This document shows, in pieces, positions 55,067 to 63,170 of a stretch of DNA of 64,000 bases; positions within the stretch are counted from its first letter, which is position 1, and every line of letters begins with the position of its first letter. Position numbers and translations under genes: made by a program. The notes beneath the pieces are model-generated. The model had not been told where the DNA came from, made no database searches, and saw only the letters and a list, made by a program, of their open reading frames with translations. This DNA is from Leclercia adecarboxylata (GTDB lineage: Bacteria > Pseudomonadota > Gammaproteobacteria > Enterobacterales > Enterobacteriaceae): the NCBI RefSeq assembly GCF_006874705.1, contig NZ_CP035382.1:2728001-2792000 (forward strand). The letters run 5' to 3'.

Positions 55067-57700
55067 CTATCCTTGTGAATTCTGCTCTACCCGCCCCTGT
55101 GCCGCCGAGTCCAGTGCGGCGATCTGTTCCTGCAATGCCGCCAGGCTGAGCGGCCTGCTGATTAAATAGCCCTGTGTTTCATCGCACTTCATCATCATCA
55201 GCTTCTGCAGCTGCCCTTCGGTTTCCACCCCTTCTGCCGTAATACTCAGCGAGAAGGCCTTGCCCAGGCCGATAATATTCTCGACGATAGTATTGGCGCT
55301 GTCGCTTTCGGGCATGCCGTCGATAAAGGATTTATCCAGCTTGATGCCATCGAACGGGAAATTACGCAGATAGCTCAGGGAGGAGTAGCCGGTCCCGAAA
55401 TCGTCCATCAGCAGCTTCACGCCAAGTTTCTTCAGCGCCAGCATGATTTCGAGGCTGTTTTCCGGGTTCCACAGGGTAGCATTTTCGGTAATTTCGATCT
55501 CCAGCCGGGCCGGATCTAACTGCGACTGCTGCAGCGCATCCCGGATGCGGTCCACCACCTGCCAGGACTGGAACTCGACGGCAGAGATATTTACTGAAAC
55601 AGAGAGGCCGTGTAGAGACTGCTGCGCGTCCCGACAGGCGGTCTTCAGCACCCAGTCGCTGAGAGGAATAATCAGCCCGGTCTCTTCGGCGAGAGAAATA
55701 AACTGATCCGGCATGATCAGGCCAAGTTCAGGGTGATCCCAGCGGATTAACGCCTCTACGGCGATGATCCGTGAGGAGTCATGGCCGTAGCGCGGCTGGT
55801 AAACCAGACGGAACTGCTCTTTCTTAATACCGTCGCGCAGGCTCTGTTCCATCTCCCGGCGCTGCACCATCTGCTCGGCCATTTCAGGCGTATAAAACAC
55901 CCATCTGTTGCGGCCAGTGCTTTTGGCTTTGTACAACGCGATGTCCGAGAAGCGCAGGAGTTCACCCGCGTCGACGGCGTCATGCGGCGCGATAGCGATC
56001 CCGATGCTGGCACCGATCACGATCTCATTCCCGTTGATCAGGAAGGGGCGCGTCAGTTCGGCAATAATGCGTTCGCAAAGGGTATCAATGTACCGCCGGT
56101 CATGAATGTCCGAGATAATCAGAATAAATTCGTCCCCGCCCTGGCGCGCCACCAGATCGTAATCACGGATGCAGTGCCGTAGCCTGGCTGAGACCTCATG
56201 CAGGACGGTATCCCCGGCGCTATGGCCGAACAGATCGTTGACCGGTTTAAACTTATCGAGATCCAGGCTGAGCATCGCCAGAGGATGCGCCTGCGTGGGC
56301 TGCGCCCGCAGCTTGCCCTCGAGAAATTCGCGCATTCGCACCCGGTTGGGCAGCCCGGTGAGCTCGTCGTGGCGGGAGAGATACTCAACGCGCGCCTGCG
56401 CCTCGACCTCCAGGGTGACATCCGTGGCGGTGCCACGGTAGCCGGTTATCCCCTCCGGCGTGACGACGGGTTTGATCGCAATATGGCAGTAGCGCTGGTG
56501 GCCCATCACGGAGAGATAGCGACAGTGCAGCAGACGACGATGGCCCGTCTGGCCGGGCTGGGTGATCCACTCCGCCAGCGACTGGTTGTCTGCGGCCATG
56601 AACTCGCTGAGCGGGCGACCGATCCAGGCCGATATGCTGTGCCCGGTAATGCCGGGAAAACGCTCGGAAAGCCAGGTAAAACGTAGCTCTGCGTCAGTCT
56701 CCCAGATCCAGTCCGTGGTGGCCTCAGCTACGTCACGAAAACGGCGTTCGCTGGCGGTGAGGGCAAGGCGGTTCTGTGCCAGCAGAAAGGTGTTTTCATC
56801 ATACATCCGCGCCTTTTTGAGCGCGTTGCGTCCCAGCATTACGCCGGGAATAGCGGTACAGAGCGCCAGCAGGATCAGCAGCGGCAGGATGTAGCGCAGC
56901 AGCTCGCGTCCCGGATCTTCGCTTTTCCACTCAAAAGTGATTTGCTGGCCATCAATGGGGAGCGTTGCGACTCCGCGTCGCCCTGCCAGCTTCGTCGTCC
57001 CCTTGTGCTGCACGCGGGTCTGGGTGATACCGTACTCTTCACCCAGCGCGATGAGCTTACGGTCATCCAGCACGTCAACAAAGACCAGCACCGAGGCCGG
57101 GCCGGGGACAACAGGGATCCTGGCGTCATCACCCGTGGTGATGCGCGCTGCGGCCACCAGCGCCGGATGGCCGTTCCTCATTACCACCGTACTGGACAGT
57201 GGGATAGCGTCCGGCTTGTTTATTTTCTGAATCAGCTCGGGTAAGGGGTCGTCTCCTAGCCAGGATTGCAGAGAGTCTTTCACCAGCTTGCCGTCAACCA
57301 CGCTGTAACGGGTCTGCCCGTTACCGTCCAGCACGAACAGCCCTTCATACTCAAAATCGCGCCACAGCGTGGCCCCCATGTTCTGACGGGTATAGGCCCA
57401 GTCGGTATCCACCCTCGGATGAAGATGCTGGTAGGCTTCGCCCCACCAGGCGTAGTCTTTGATGTGGGTGGTGAGCGTATCAACCCGGTTATGGATCGCC
57501 TTTTCCAGCAGCATGGCGCTGTGCTTGTCGCTGTCCTGATTGATGTTTCGCACGATCGTCAGCAGCGCGATGATGGCGATGATAAACAGCACTGACAGCA
57601 GGGAAAACATCAGCACCAGGGCGCGTTTGATTAAGGTCGCTGTCCTTTTCGGCTCGAGGTCCGGGCCGGATATGTCATCGGTGACAAAAAATTTATGCAT
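55067..57700 (-). CDS. CHASE4-PAS-GGDEF-EAL membrane protein (cyclic-di-GMP turnover)
   Basis: 877 residues. A first membrane helix at about 28-50, a periplasmic CHASE4 sensor (about 55-260, with DYAWWGEAY), a second helix (270-290), a PAS domain (about 315-435), GGDEF (440-600) and EAL (about 615-865). The cyclase site GGDEF at 521-525 is intact, and the inhibitory site RDYD at 512-515 is five residues upstream. The EAL domain keeps AVEALIRW, DDFGTGYSSL, KLDKSF and ITAEGVET. Both activities are therefore possible; which dominates is unknown. E. coli K-12 has no such gene between proA and thrW. Confidence 0.93.
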   Translation of the reverse strand: MHKFFVTDDISGPDLEPKRTATLIKRALVLMFSLLSVLFIIAIIALLTIVRNINQDSDKHSAMLLEKAIHNRVDTLTTHIKDYAWWGEAYQHLHPRVDTDWAYTRQNMGATLWRDFEYEGLFVLDGNGQTRYSVVDGKLVKDSLQSWLGDDPLPELIQKINKPDAIPLSSTVVMRNGHPALVAAARITTGDDARIPVVPGPASVLVFVDVLDDRKLIALGEEYGITQTRVQHKGTTKLAGRRGVATLPIDGQQITFEWKSEDPGRELLRYILPLLILLALCTAIPGVMLGRNALKKARMYDENTFLLAQNRLALTASERRFRDVAEATTDWIWETDAELRFTWLSERFPGITGHSISAWIGRPLSEFMAADNQSLAEWITQPGQTGHRRLLHCRYLSVMGHQRYCHIAIKPVVTPEGITGYRGTATDVTLEVEAQARVEYLSRHDELTGLPNRVRMREFLEGKLRAQPTQAHPLAMLSLDLDKFKPVNDLFGHSAGDTVLHEVSARLRHCIRDYDLVARQGGDEFILIISDIHDRRYIDTLCERIIAELTRPFLINGNEIVIGASIGIAIAPHDAVDAGELLRFSDIALYKAKSTGRNRWVFYTPEMAEQMVQRREMEQSLRDGIKKEQFRLVYQPRYGHDSSRIIAVEALIRWDHPELGLIMPDQFISLAEETGLIIPLSDWVLKTACRDAQQSLHGLSVSVNISAVEFQSWQVVDRIRDALQQSQLDPARLEIEITENATLWNPENSLEIMLALKKLGVKLLMDDFGTGYSSLSYLRNFPFDGIKLDKSFIDGMPESDSANTIVENIIGLGKAFSLSITAEGVETEGQLQKLMMMKCDETQGYLISRPLSLAALQEQIAALDSAAQGRVEQNSQG

Positions 57701-58017
57701 TATTTACCCACTCTCTCAGGCATTTCTGTGTTCCGATCTAATTAATATCGACCTGTTCTGGCGGGGCTTGATTTCAAAAAGATAAATTTGAAGATAGCCG
57801 ATCCTGGAAGGAAGAGGGGAGATGGCGTAACTGGCGCGAGCAAATTGCCGCAAAATGTGACGAGTATGCGTTATGGAAGAGCGAAAGACGGGGTGTAATC
57901 CCTTTATTATGTATGGTTTTTGCGCGTGTTGGTGTAAAAAACAACGACTAAAAGGTGAGGGGTTGACGGGGTGGGCGCTTTTTCTTACCCTTTTACACCG
58001 TAGTCTCTCTCCTGAAA
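57701..58017 (+). other. Region between the cyclic-di-GMP gene and tRNA-Thr
   Basis: 317 bases without a credible gene. A TTGACG at 57963-57968 with a GC-rich stretch following may be the tRNA promoter -35, though the -10 (TTACCC) is poor. The left end should hold the promoter of the reverse-strand gene. Confidence 0.5.
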
Positions 58018-58093
58018 GCCGATATAGCTCAGTTGGTAGAGCAGCGCATTCGTAATGCGAAGGTCGTAGGTTCGACTCCTATTATCGGCACCA
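58018..58093 (+). tRNA. thrW: tRNA-Thr (CGT), integration site of the island
   Basis: A 76-base cloverleaf with anticodon CGT in CATTCGTAATG, T-loop GGTTCGACTCC and encoded CCA. It follows the proA region as in E. coli, where thrW hosts CP4-6. The left attachment site of the island should lie in its 3' part; the matching right copy is beyond the window. Confidence 0.97.
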
Positions 58094-58205
58094 TCCCCTA
58101 GTTTTCTCAAGTCAACTAACATCAACAAAATCCTTTAAAAACATAGTCTCTGTCCTGATTTCAGTCATTTGACGTCAACCTCTATCTATTGAAATCAACA
58201 TGCCT

Positions 58206-58258
58206 TTGGGGGCACAATCAGGGGCATCTTCTGTTCGGTCTAGGAAATGTGCCCCCAA
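58206..58258. repeat. Inverted repeat at the integrase start (arm-type sites)
   Basis: TTGGGGGCACA at 58206-58216 and its exact complement TGTGCCCCCAA at 58248-58258 are 31 bases apart. The right copy runs into the integrase start codon. GGGGGCA repeats of this sort occur next to P4-type integrases and are probably integrase arm-binding or autoregulatory sites. Confidence 0.7.
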
Positions 58259-59439
58259 TGATGCTGAATGCCCGAAAGGTTGAAGCCGCGAAAGGAAAAG
58301 AGAAGAGCTACAAGCTATCTGATGGTGGTGGTCTGTATCTTCAAGTTGAACCCAATGGCTCGCGCTACTGGCGTATGAAGTACCGTTTTGGTGGTAAAGA
58401 AAAACGCCTGTCCTTTGGTGTCTATCCCACCGTCTCTCTTGCTGATGCCAGACAAAAACGCGAAGAGGCAAAGAAACTACTCGCAGCGGGTGACGACCCC
58501 GGTGAAGTAAAGAAAGCAAAGAAGCTGGCTTTAACCGCTTCCACTGAGATCCTCAACCCGTTCAAAGAGGTTGCGTTAGAGTGGCATAAGATGAAGTCGC
58601 CTAAATGGTCAGAGGGTTACGCTTCCGACATTCTTGAGGCATTTAATAAAGATATTTTCCCGCATATTGGCCACCGTCCTATAGCTGGCATTCAGCCTTT
58701 GGAGCTACTGGAAGTCCTGAGGCTGATAGAAGCAAGAGGGGCGATGGAAAAAGCGAAGAAAGTTCGCCAGCGTTGTGGAGAGGTTTTCCGCTACGCCATC
58801 GTAACGGGGCGGGCTATCTATAATCCTGCGCCTGATCTCGCTAGTGCAATGCAAGGGCATGAGGCCGTTCATTATCCTTTCCTTAAAGCCAGCGAACTGC
58901 CTGAATTTTACACGGCACTGAATGCCTACACTGGAAGCCCCATAGTTTTATTGGGGGCACATTTGCTTATTCTGACAGGATTGAGAACTGGAGAACTACG
59001 CGCAGCTGAATGGCGTGAAGTGGATTTCGACAGCGCGGTGTGGGAAATCCCTAAAGAACGCATGAAAATGCGTCGTGCTCATATTGTTCCGCTTTCAAAA
59101 CAAGCCTTAGTCCATCTTGAAAGGTTGAAAGAATTGACAGGGAATTATCCGCTGATGTTCCCCGGTCGTAACGATCCCAGTAAGTTCATGAGTGAAGCCA
59201 GTATAAATCAGGTTTTTAAGCGTATAGGCTATGGTGGACGGGTTACTGGTCATGGTTTTAGGCATACGATGAGTACAATTTTGCATGAAAAAGGATTTAA
59301 TAGTGCATGGATTGAAATTCAACTAGCTCATCTTGATAAAAATTCAATTCGCGGCATTTATAACCATGCTCAGTATCTTGATGGACGTAGAGAAATGATG
59401 CAATGGTATGGCGATTTTATTAATGGACTAGGGGCTTAA
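58258..59439 (+). CDS. int: P4-type tyrosine integrase
   Basis: Site-specific recombinase of the island. An N-terminal DUF4102-like arm-binding domain (about 1-85, KLSDGGGLYLQV) precedes the core. Catalytic residues are Arg243 in GLRTGELR, His332 and Arg335 in HGFRHT, His358, and nucleophile Tyr368 in YNHAQYLDG. 393 residues from the ATG at 58258; the next codon is also ATG, and an upstream GTG at 58249 has AGGAAA too close. The gene points away from the tRNA, with the next gene six bases on. Confidence 0.93.
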   Translation: MMLNARKVEAAKGKEKSYKLSDGGGLYLQVEPNGSRYWRMKYRFGGKEKRLSFGVYPTVSLADARQKREEAKKLLAAGDDPGEVKKAKKLALTASTEILNPFKEVALEWHKMKSPKWSEGYASDILEAFNKDIFPHIGHRPIAGIQPLELLEVLRLIEARGAMEKAKKVRQRCGEVFRYAIVTGRAIYNPAPDLASAMQGHEAVHYPFLKASELPEFYTALNAYTGSPIVLLGAHLLILTGLRTGELRAAEWREVDFDSAVWEIPKERMKMRRAHIVPLSKQALVHLERLKELTGNYPLMFPGRNDPSKFMSEASINQVFKRIGYGGRVTGHGFRHTMSTILHEKGFNSAWIEIQLAHLDKNSIRGIYNHAQYLDGRREMMQWYGDFINGLGA

Positions 59440-59445
59440 TTTAGA

Positions 59446-60240
59446 ATGGCAAAAAATAGCACCCTCAAGCTACATCGTATTCATTATAGTATCAGTGAAG
59501 CAGCGAAATTATTAGGTTGTGATGAGCGAGATATTTTTTATATTGCTACGCAAAAGAATATTCCATTCGTCATGAGAATGTCCGGACAGTGTACTTTTTC
59601 AAAACACAAAGTAAGAGATGTTGATGCATTTATTAAACACATTGATTCTTTAGATAAAGATCATGAAGGCTTTAGTTATATTTCTGAATTCAGTTTGATT
59701 AAAATTAATGAAGTGAAGAAAGAAAAGAATTTAATTTTAGCCAGTACAAAAGGTTTTTTTTCAATGCCTTCTAAAGTCAGGAATGATTTTATTTATTATG
59801 AAGGAGATTTTCCTGAGTATCCTTCACTGTATACTCCTTCAGGAAAGATATATTCAGAAATGGTTAGGTTTATACAGGTTGACTGGAAAAATGACGAGGG
59901 TATTGGCTATGATAATGAAGGTCATATAGAACGTGACTATATAAAAAAGATTCATCTTGTCTTGAGCGAATCTGAGCAGTCTGATGATAAATACGAAGCA
60001 TTATCCGCAGCACAGCAAGAAAGGCATGCAGTTAAAAGAAATGAAGTGCTTAGTGCAATTATATATTTATATAAAGAAAACTCGGCATTCAGAAAAGAGA
60101 ATGCAACGGCATTAGTCGATCTATTGTTTAACCGAGCGGAAGAGTTCTGGCCAGATGAAAAACAGCCTCCACTATCACATCCTGTCATGACGAAATTAGT
60201 GGCTTCAATATTCAATAAGTCCGTTTTTACAAAAAATTAA
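59446..60240 (+). CDS. Unknown island protein with N-terminal HTH-like segment
   Basis: 264 residues, not recognised. The DNA is strikingly AT-rich relative to the flanking integrase and the core genome. Residues 13-50 (ISEAAKLLGCDERDIFYIATQ) look like a DNA-binding HTH or excisionase-like fold. The C-terminal part (about 190-255) begins with RHAVKRNEVLSAIIYLYKEN and ends in a Pro-rich turn before a last helix, a layout that suggests a separate small domain. It is six bases after int and ends at a strong terminator, so int and this gene form one unit. It may be an accessory (cargo) gene; no function is assigned. Confidence 0.75.
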   Translation: MAKNSTLKLHRIHYSISEAAKLLGCDERDIFYIATQKNIPFVMRMSGQCTFSKHKVRDVDAFIKHIDSLDKDHEGFSYISEFSLIKINEVKKEKNLILASTKGFFSMPSKVRNDFIYYEGDFPEYPSLYTPSGKIYSEMVRFIQVDWKNDEGIGYDNEGHIERDYIKKIHLVLSESEQSDDKYEALSAAQQERHAVKRNEVLSAIIYLYKENSAFRKENATALVDLLFNRAEEFWPDEKQPPLSHPVMTKLVASIFNKSVFTKN

Positions 60241-60247
60241 CAAAAGT

Positions 60248-60281
60248 GGCAAGTAAGTTTTTTTTCTTACTTGCCTTTTTT
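60248..60281 (+). terminator. Terminator closing the integrase unit
   Basis: A perfect 10-bp stem GGCAAGTAAG / CTTACTTGCC with an all-T loop, followed by T6. Confidence 0.93.
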
Positions 60282-60346
60282 ACTGTTTAATGCGGTGTTG
60301 TAATCCTCTCCGTTGACATAGATTGATGAATAGAGAGGAATTACAA

Positions 60347-60553
60347 ATGACCTTTACTGATACTCGACCTGCTGCGGATTCGCTTATTGATATGAAGTTT
60401 ATTACTTCAGACTGTTTGTTTACAGATAAGTGGATTTACAAACTTATATCATTAGGTAAATTCCCGAAACCAATAAAACTTGGAAGAATGTCTCGTTGGC
60501 GAGCAGGTGACTACTACGCATGGCGTGATAGTCATTCAACTATCAATAATTAA
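60347..60553 (+). CDS. alpA: AlpA-family transcriptional activator
   Basis: 68-residue MerR-like HTH regulator of the AlpA type. Residues from FITSDCLFTDKWIYKLI to RWRAGDYYAW match the family core. In P4-like satellites this position holds the regulator of late or excision functions. The ATG at 60347 has AGAGGAA eight bases upstream; an ATG eight codons earlier (60323) lacks one. Confidence 0.88.
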   Translation: MTFTDTRPAADSLIDMKFITSDCLFTDKWIYKLISLGKFPKPIKLGRMSRWRAGDYYAWRDSHSTINN

Positions 60554-60600
60554 TCAATGTTCCATCTTTACTTAAATAATAGATAACTTAGAGGCGAATA

Positions 60601-61467
60601 ATGAATAACCTTCAGTTAGAGGGGGCGGCTTCACTCGCTCTGCAATTTACTAAAAGTAATTACCTTGCCAAAATTCAAAACTATAAAATCATTCCATTTA
60701 ATGATTCGAACAGTGACGCTGCGTGTGTTGCACGTATTATTGAAATTTTTACGCTAAACAAAATACGCGCAGAAGGTGAAAACCTGTTTGCGTTAACCGG
60801 CCTGGTCATTCCTGATACCGGCGCTGAAGCTGGTGAAATCAACATGTTGCTAAAGCGCTGCATTCAGCTTTGCCGGCATGAGGAAGAGGAGCTTGGCTAT
60901 AGAGAACGTGCAGCAGCTGAAGCTAAAGTGGCAACAAAGCAGGTTTATACCGCTCGCAGTGTTGCCGAGATGAAAAACCGGGGTTCACATCCTGTCAGCC
61001 GTGCTGATGCTGAATATCATTATCAGGCCGCGCAAAGCCGGGTTGAAGAACAACGAAAGCGGGTAAACCATTTCCGGTCTTTACCTGGCTTACTTATTGA
61101 AGAAGCAAAGTGTATCGGAAAGGGCGTGGATAAACCGGTGTTGCATTCATTTCCCGCTTCCCTGCGAGTCCCGGCAGAAATTACGTCCTCTAATCAGAAT
61201 CCGGCAATTTCCAGTGCCGCCCGGTTTGTTATGGATACCCTTGATGAGCTGGTAAAAGCAGTGCGTGAAATCATTAAACACTGTACTCCGCCATCTGACA
61301 GGTACGCCTTAAATAATGGTGGTTTGTTGCGGGTGGCTGCTTATAAAGAGTATTACAGGGCGGATAATACCCTGTTACGTGCGGTGGTTACCGGTGAAGA
61401 TTATGCAGATTACCGTCTGCAATGCCATAAACTGACCGAGCGAAAAGAAAAACTTTTTTCCGTCTAA
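60601..61467 (+). CDS. Satellite protein upstream of the capsid gene, possible scaffold
   Basis: 288 residues, not recognised. The middle (about 95-165) is rich in Ala, Glu, Arg and Gln and probably forms a long helical or coiled-coil stretch (EEELGYRERAAAEAKVATKQ). No membrane segments or signal peptide. It lies 18 bases before the gpN-like capsid gene. In P2 that position is taken by gpO, the 284-residue scaffold-protease, but no sequence similarity to gpO or to P4 Sid is evident to me. A scaffold or size-determination role is only a positional inference. Confidence 0.7.
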   Translation: MNNLQLEGAASLALQFTKSNYLAKIQNYKIIPFNDSNSDAACVARIIEIFTLNKIRAEGENLFALTGLVIPDTGAEAGEINMLLKRCIQLCRHEEEELGYRERAAAEAKVATKQVYTARSVAEMKNRGSHPVSRADAEYHYQAAQSRVEEQRKRVNHFRSLPGLLIEEAKCIGKGVDKPVLHSFPASLRVPAEITSSNQNPAISSAARFVMDTLDELVKAVREIIKHCTPPSDRYALNNGGLLRVAAYKEYYRADNTLLRAVVTGEDYADYRLQCHKLTERKEKLFSV

Positions 61468-61485
61468 TTTATTCAGGGTGTATTT

Positions 61486-62490
61486 ATGTTTGCTTTTAAA
61501 AATCACAAGCCGGATGCGGCACGTCTCTACCATGAGAAATTAACCAGTAGTTCTAAAAGTCATATTACTGAAGGTCGTCGTTTCTCTCTATCCGCAAATA
61601 AAGAAAATATTCTCCGCACATCTATTCTGGAATCAGGTTGGATGATGGGGCAGATCACGCTGCGTGATGTTAATGCTGTCTCCGGTAATGCCATCAATGT
61701 CGGTGCCAGTGAGTTGCATACTGGCCGGGTTGCGGGCGGGCGCTTTCGTAAAAAGGTAGCAATAAATGGAACCGAGTTCTGGCTATCAGAAACGGAGACC
61801 TGCGCCACTATCGGTTACGGCGAAATGTCAGATATTTATAACCTTGGCCAGGCCGGTAATTTTGATGAGGTTATGGATGCCTTTTTCAGCCAGGCTTATT
61901 CACTAGATATGTTACGAACGGGTTTTAATGGTTTATCCATTTCAGAAACGACCGATCCGAAAGTAAATAAGAAAGGCGAAGACGTCAATATTGGCTGGCA
62001 TGCGCTGGCAAAGGATTATCTGAAAGGAAAGCAGATCATTTCTGAACCGCTGACCCTAGGTGAAACGGGGCACTGGAAAAATATCGATTTACTGGCTAAC
62101 CATCTCATCACCAGTGTTATTGCCGAGCCGTTCCGGGAAGATCCCCGACTGGTGGTAATGGTCGGCGCTGAGCTTGCCGCACAACAACGCCTGCGCCTGT
62201 TTAATGCCGCTGAACGCCCGGCAGATATCAGTGCCGCACAGATGGCCACCAGTTCCATTGCCGGTCGCTTTGCTTTCATTCCGCCTTTTATGCCCGGTAA
62301 GCGTCTCGCTGTAACCACGCTGAGTAATCTGCATATCTATACGCAGGCGAATACGCGTTATTTCCGTGCCGAATTTGACGACGATAATTGCGAATATGTG
62401 CATTCCTATCTGCGTAACGAAGGCTACGCGCTGGGCAATCCGGAACTCTATGCCGCTGTAGATGAGAGCGCTATTTCTCTCGTTGAGTAA
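61486..62490 (+). CDS. P2 gpN-like major capsid protein
   Basis: 334 residues similar to the P2 major capsid protein gpN (357 residues). Matching segments, read by eye from memory of gpN, are GFNGLSISETTDPKVNK near 146-162, EDVNIGWHALAKDYL near 165-179, AEPFREDPRLVVMVG near 213-227, LSNLHIYTQANTRYF near 285, and the closing VDESAISLVE. The HK97-type shell fold is therefore likely. The protein is about 20 residues shorter than gpN. Classical P4 has no capsid gene and uses P2 gpN. Confidence 0.85.
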   Translation: MFAFKNHKPDAARLYHEKLTSSSKSHITEGRRFSLSANKENILRTSILESGWMMGQITLRDVNAVSGNAINVGASELHTGRVAGGRFRKKVAINGTEFWLSETETCATIGYGEMSDIYNLGQAGNFDEVMDAFFSQAYSLDMLRTGFNGLSISETTDPKVNKKGEDVNIGWHALAKDYLKGKQIISEPLTLGETGHWKNIDLLANHLITSVIAEPFREDPRLVVMVGAELAAQQRLRLFNAAERPADISAAQMATSSIAGRFAFIPPFMPGKRLAVTTLSNLHIYTQANTRYFRAEFDDDNCEYVHSYLRNEGYALGNPELYAAVDESAISLVE

Positions 62491-62506
62491 TGTTCCCGCA
62501 AATAAA

Positions 62507-62534
62507 AAAGCCCGCTGATTATTTAGCGGGCTTT
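62507..62534 (+). terminator. Terminator after the capsid gene
   Basis: The stem AAAGCCCGCT / AGCGGGCTTT has an 8-base loop and a short T-tract. It separates the capsid unit from the immunity/replication unit. Confidence 0.72.
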
Positions 62535-62615
62535 GAGAACATATTCAGGTGGAAAAATGAAACTTACAGAGTGGCAAACCCTGTGAGCACATTCAGAATG
62601 CCAGGATTTTCAGAA

Positions 62616-63170
62616 ATGAACAATACAATAAATTCGGTTATAAATTTCTTGCATAGCCTTAATCCTGCGGGCTATAGTTTCCCCGTTGCCGCAAAATCGG
62701 CAACCGGGCGTGGAAACCCGTGTAATCTGAAGGCGACACCAGACGCGCCATGCGTCTTTTTTTGTGTCTTTGTCTTTGCACACCTGTTACATGCGCAGCG
62801 GTTTCTATACCGTTGTAGCTATCGCGTAATGGTGGCTCAGGCGGGGCTGACTTCGGTCAGGCCGGTATCCTTCAGAGCCGGTATTTCCACCCCCGTCTGG
62901 GCTACCACCAGTGAGCGTGGAAACTCCGGTGGTAGCGTTAACCGCTATCTGAAGGAGATTGCCATTATGGCTACAGTCCCCGCGTTGCTGCACCCCGAAT
63001 ACACCTTTCTGTTTCTTGCTGTGCGTCGTACCGACGGTAAAGCCCTGCCTGCGCCGGTTCGTATTACTGCGCATAACGAACGTGACGCCCGTCTGCAACT
63101 GATTACCGAATTTGTTCTCTGCTTTGCTGGCCGTATTCCCTCCAGAACTTCCGGGGAGGTAAGGGTATGA
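62616..63170 (+). CDS. Ash-family protein with C-terminal Icd-like part
   Basis: 184 residues from the ATG with AGGA nine bases upstream. The N-terminal half resembles the Ash proteins of P4-like elements (VAAKSATGRGNP, then ATPDAPCVFFC and HLLHAQRF). The same frame runs on into the Icd-like sequence, which also has its own start at 62967. The open frame continues upstream to an ATG at 62490 overlapping the capsid stop, but that would read through the terminator. The middle of the frame coincides with the C4/cI-like RNA, so the full-length protein may not be the real product. Confidence 0.6.
   Translation: MNNTINSVINFLHSLNPAGYSFPVAAKSATGRGNPCNLKATPDAPCVFFCVFVFAHLLHAQRFLYRCSYRVMVAQAGLTSVRPVSFRAGISTPVWATTSERGNSGGSVNRYLKEIAIMATVPALLHPEYTFLFLAVRRTDGKALPAPVRITAHNERDARLQLITEFVLCFAGRIPSRTSGEVRV
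62815..62910 (+). ncRNA. C4/cI-like antisense immunity RNA
   Basis: This stretch resembles the C4 RNA of P1/P7 and the cI RNA of P4, which block expression of the downstream replication genes in the integrated state. It contains TGGTGGCTCAGGCGGGGCTG, the hairpin GGCTGAC-TTCG-GTCAGGCC and GAGCCGGTATTTCCACCC. Ends are approximate. Just after it, GCTACCACC (62901-62909) and GGTGGTAGC (62928-62936) form a perfect inverted repeat. Confidence 0.65.
62967..63170 (+). CDS. Icd-like host cell-division inhibitor family protein
   Basis: 67 residues from an internal ATG with AAGGAG nine bases upstream, in frame with the Ash-like sequence. It matches the small Icd-like family of P4 elements: FLFLAVRRTDGK, then ITAHNERDARLQL and FVLCFAGRIPS. 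P4 and P1 relatives can inhibit host cell division when overexpressed; activity here is not shown. The stop overlaps the next gene by four bases. Confidence 0.82.
   Translation: MATVPALLHPEYTFLFLAVRRTDGKALPAPVRITAHNERDARLQLITEFVLCFAGRIPSRTSGEVRV

Noticed and set aside
57873..58055. 60-codon frame running into tRNA-Thr
   Set aside because: It overlaps the tRNA, has no ribosome site and no recognisable similarity.
62490..62615. Upstream extension of the Ash-like frame to the ATG overlapping the capsid stop
   Set aside because: It would read through a terminator hairpin and the added residues do not resemble Ash proteins.
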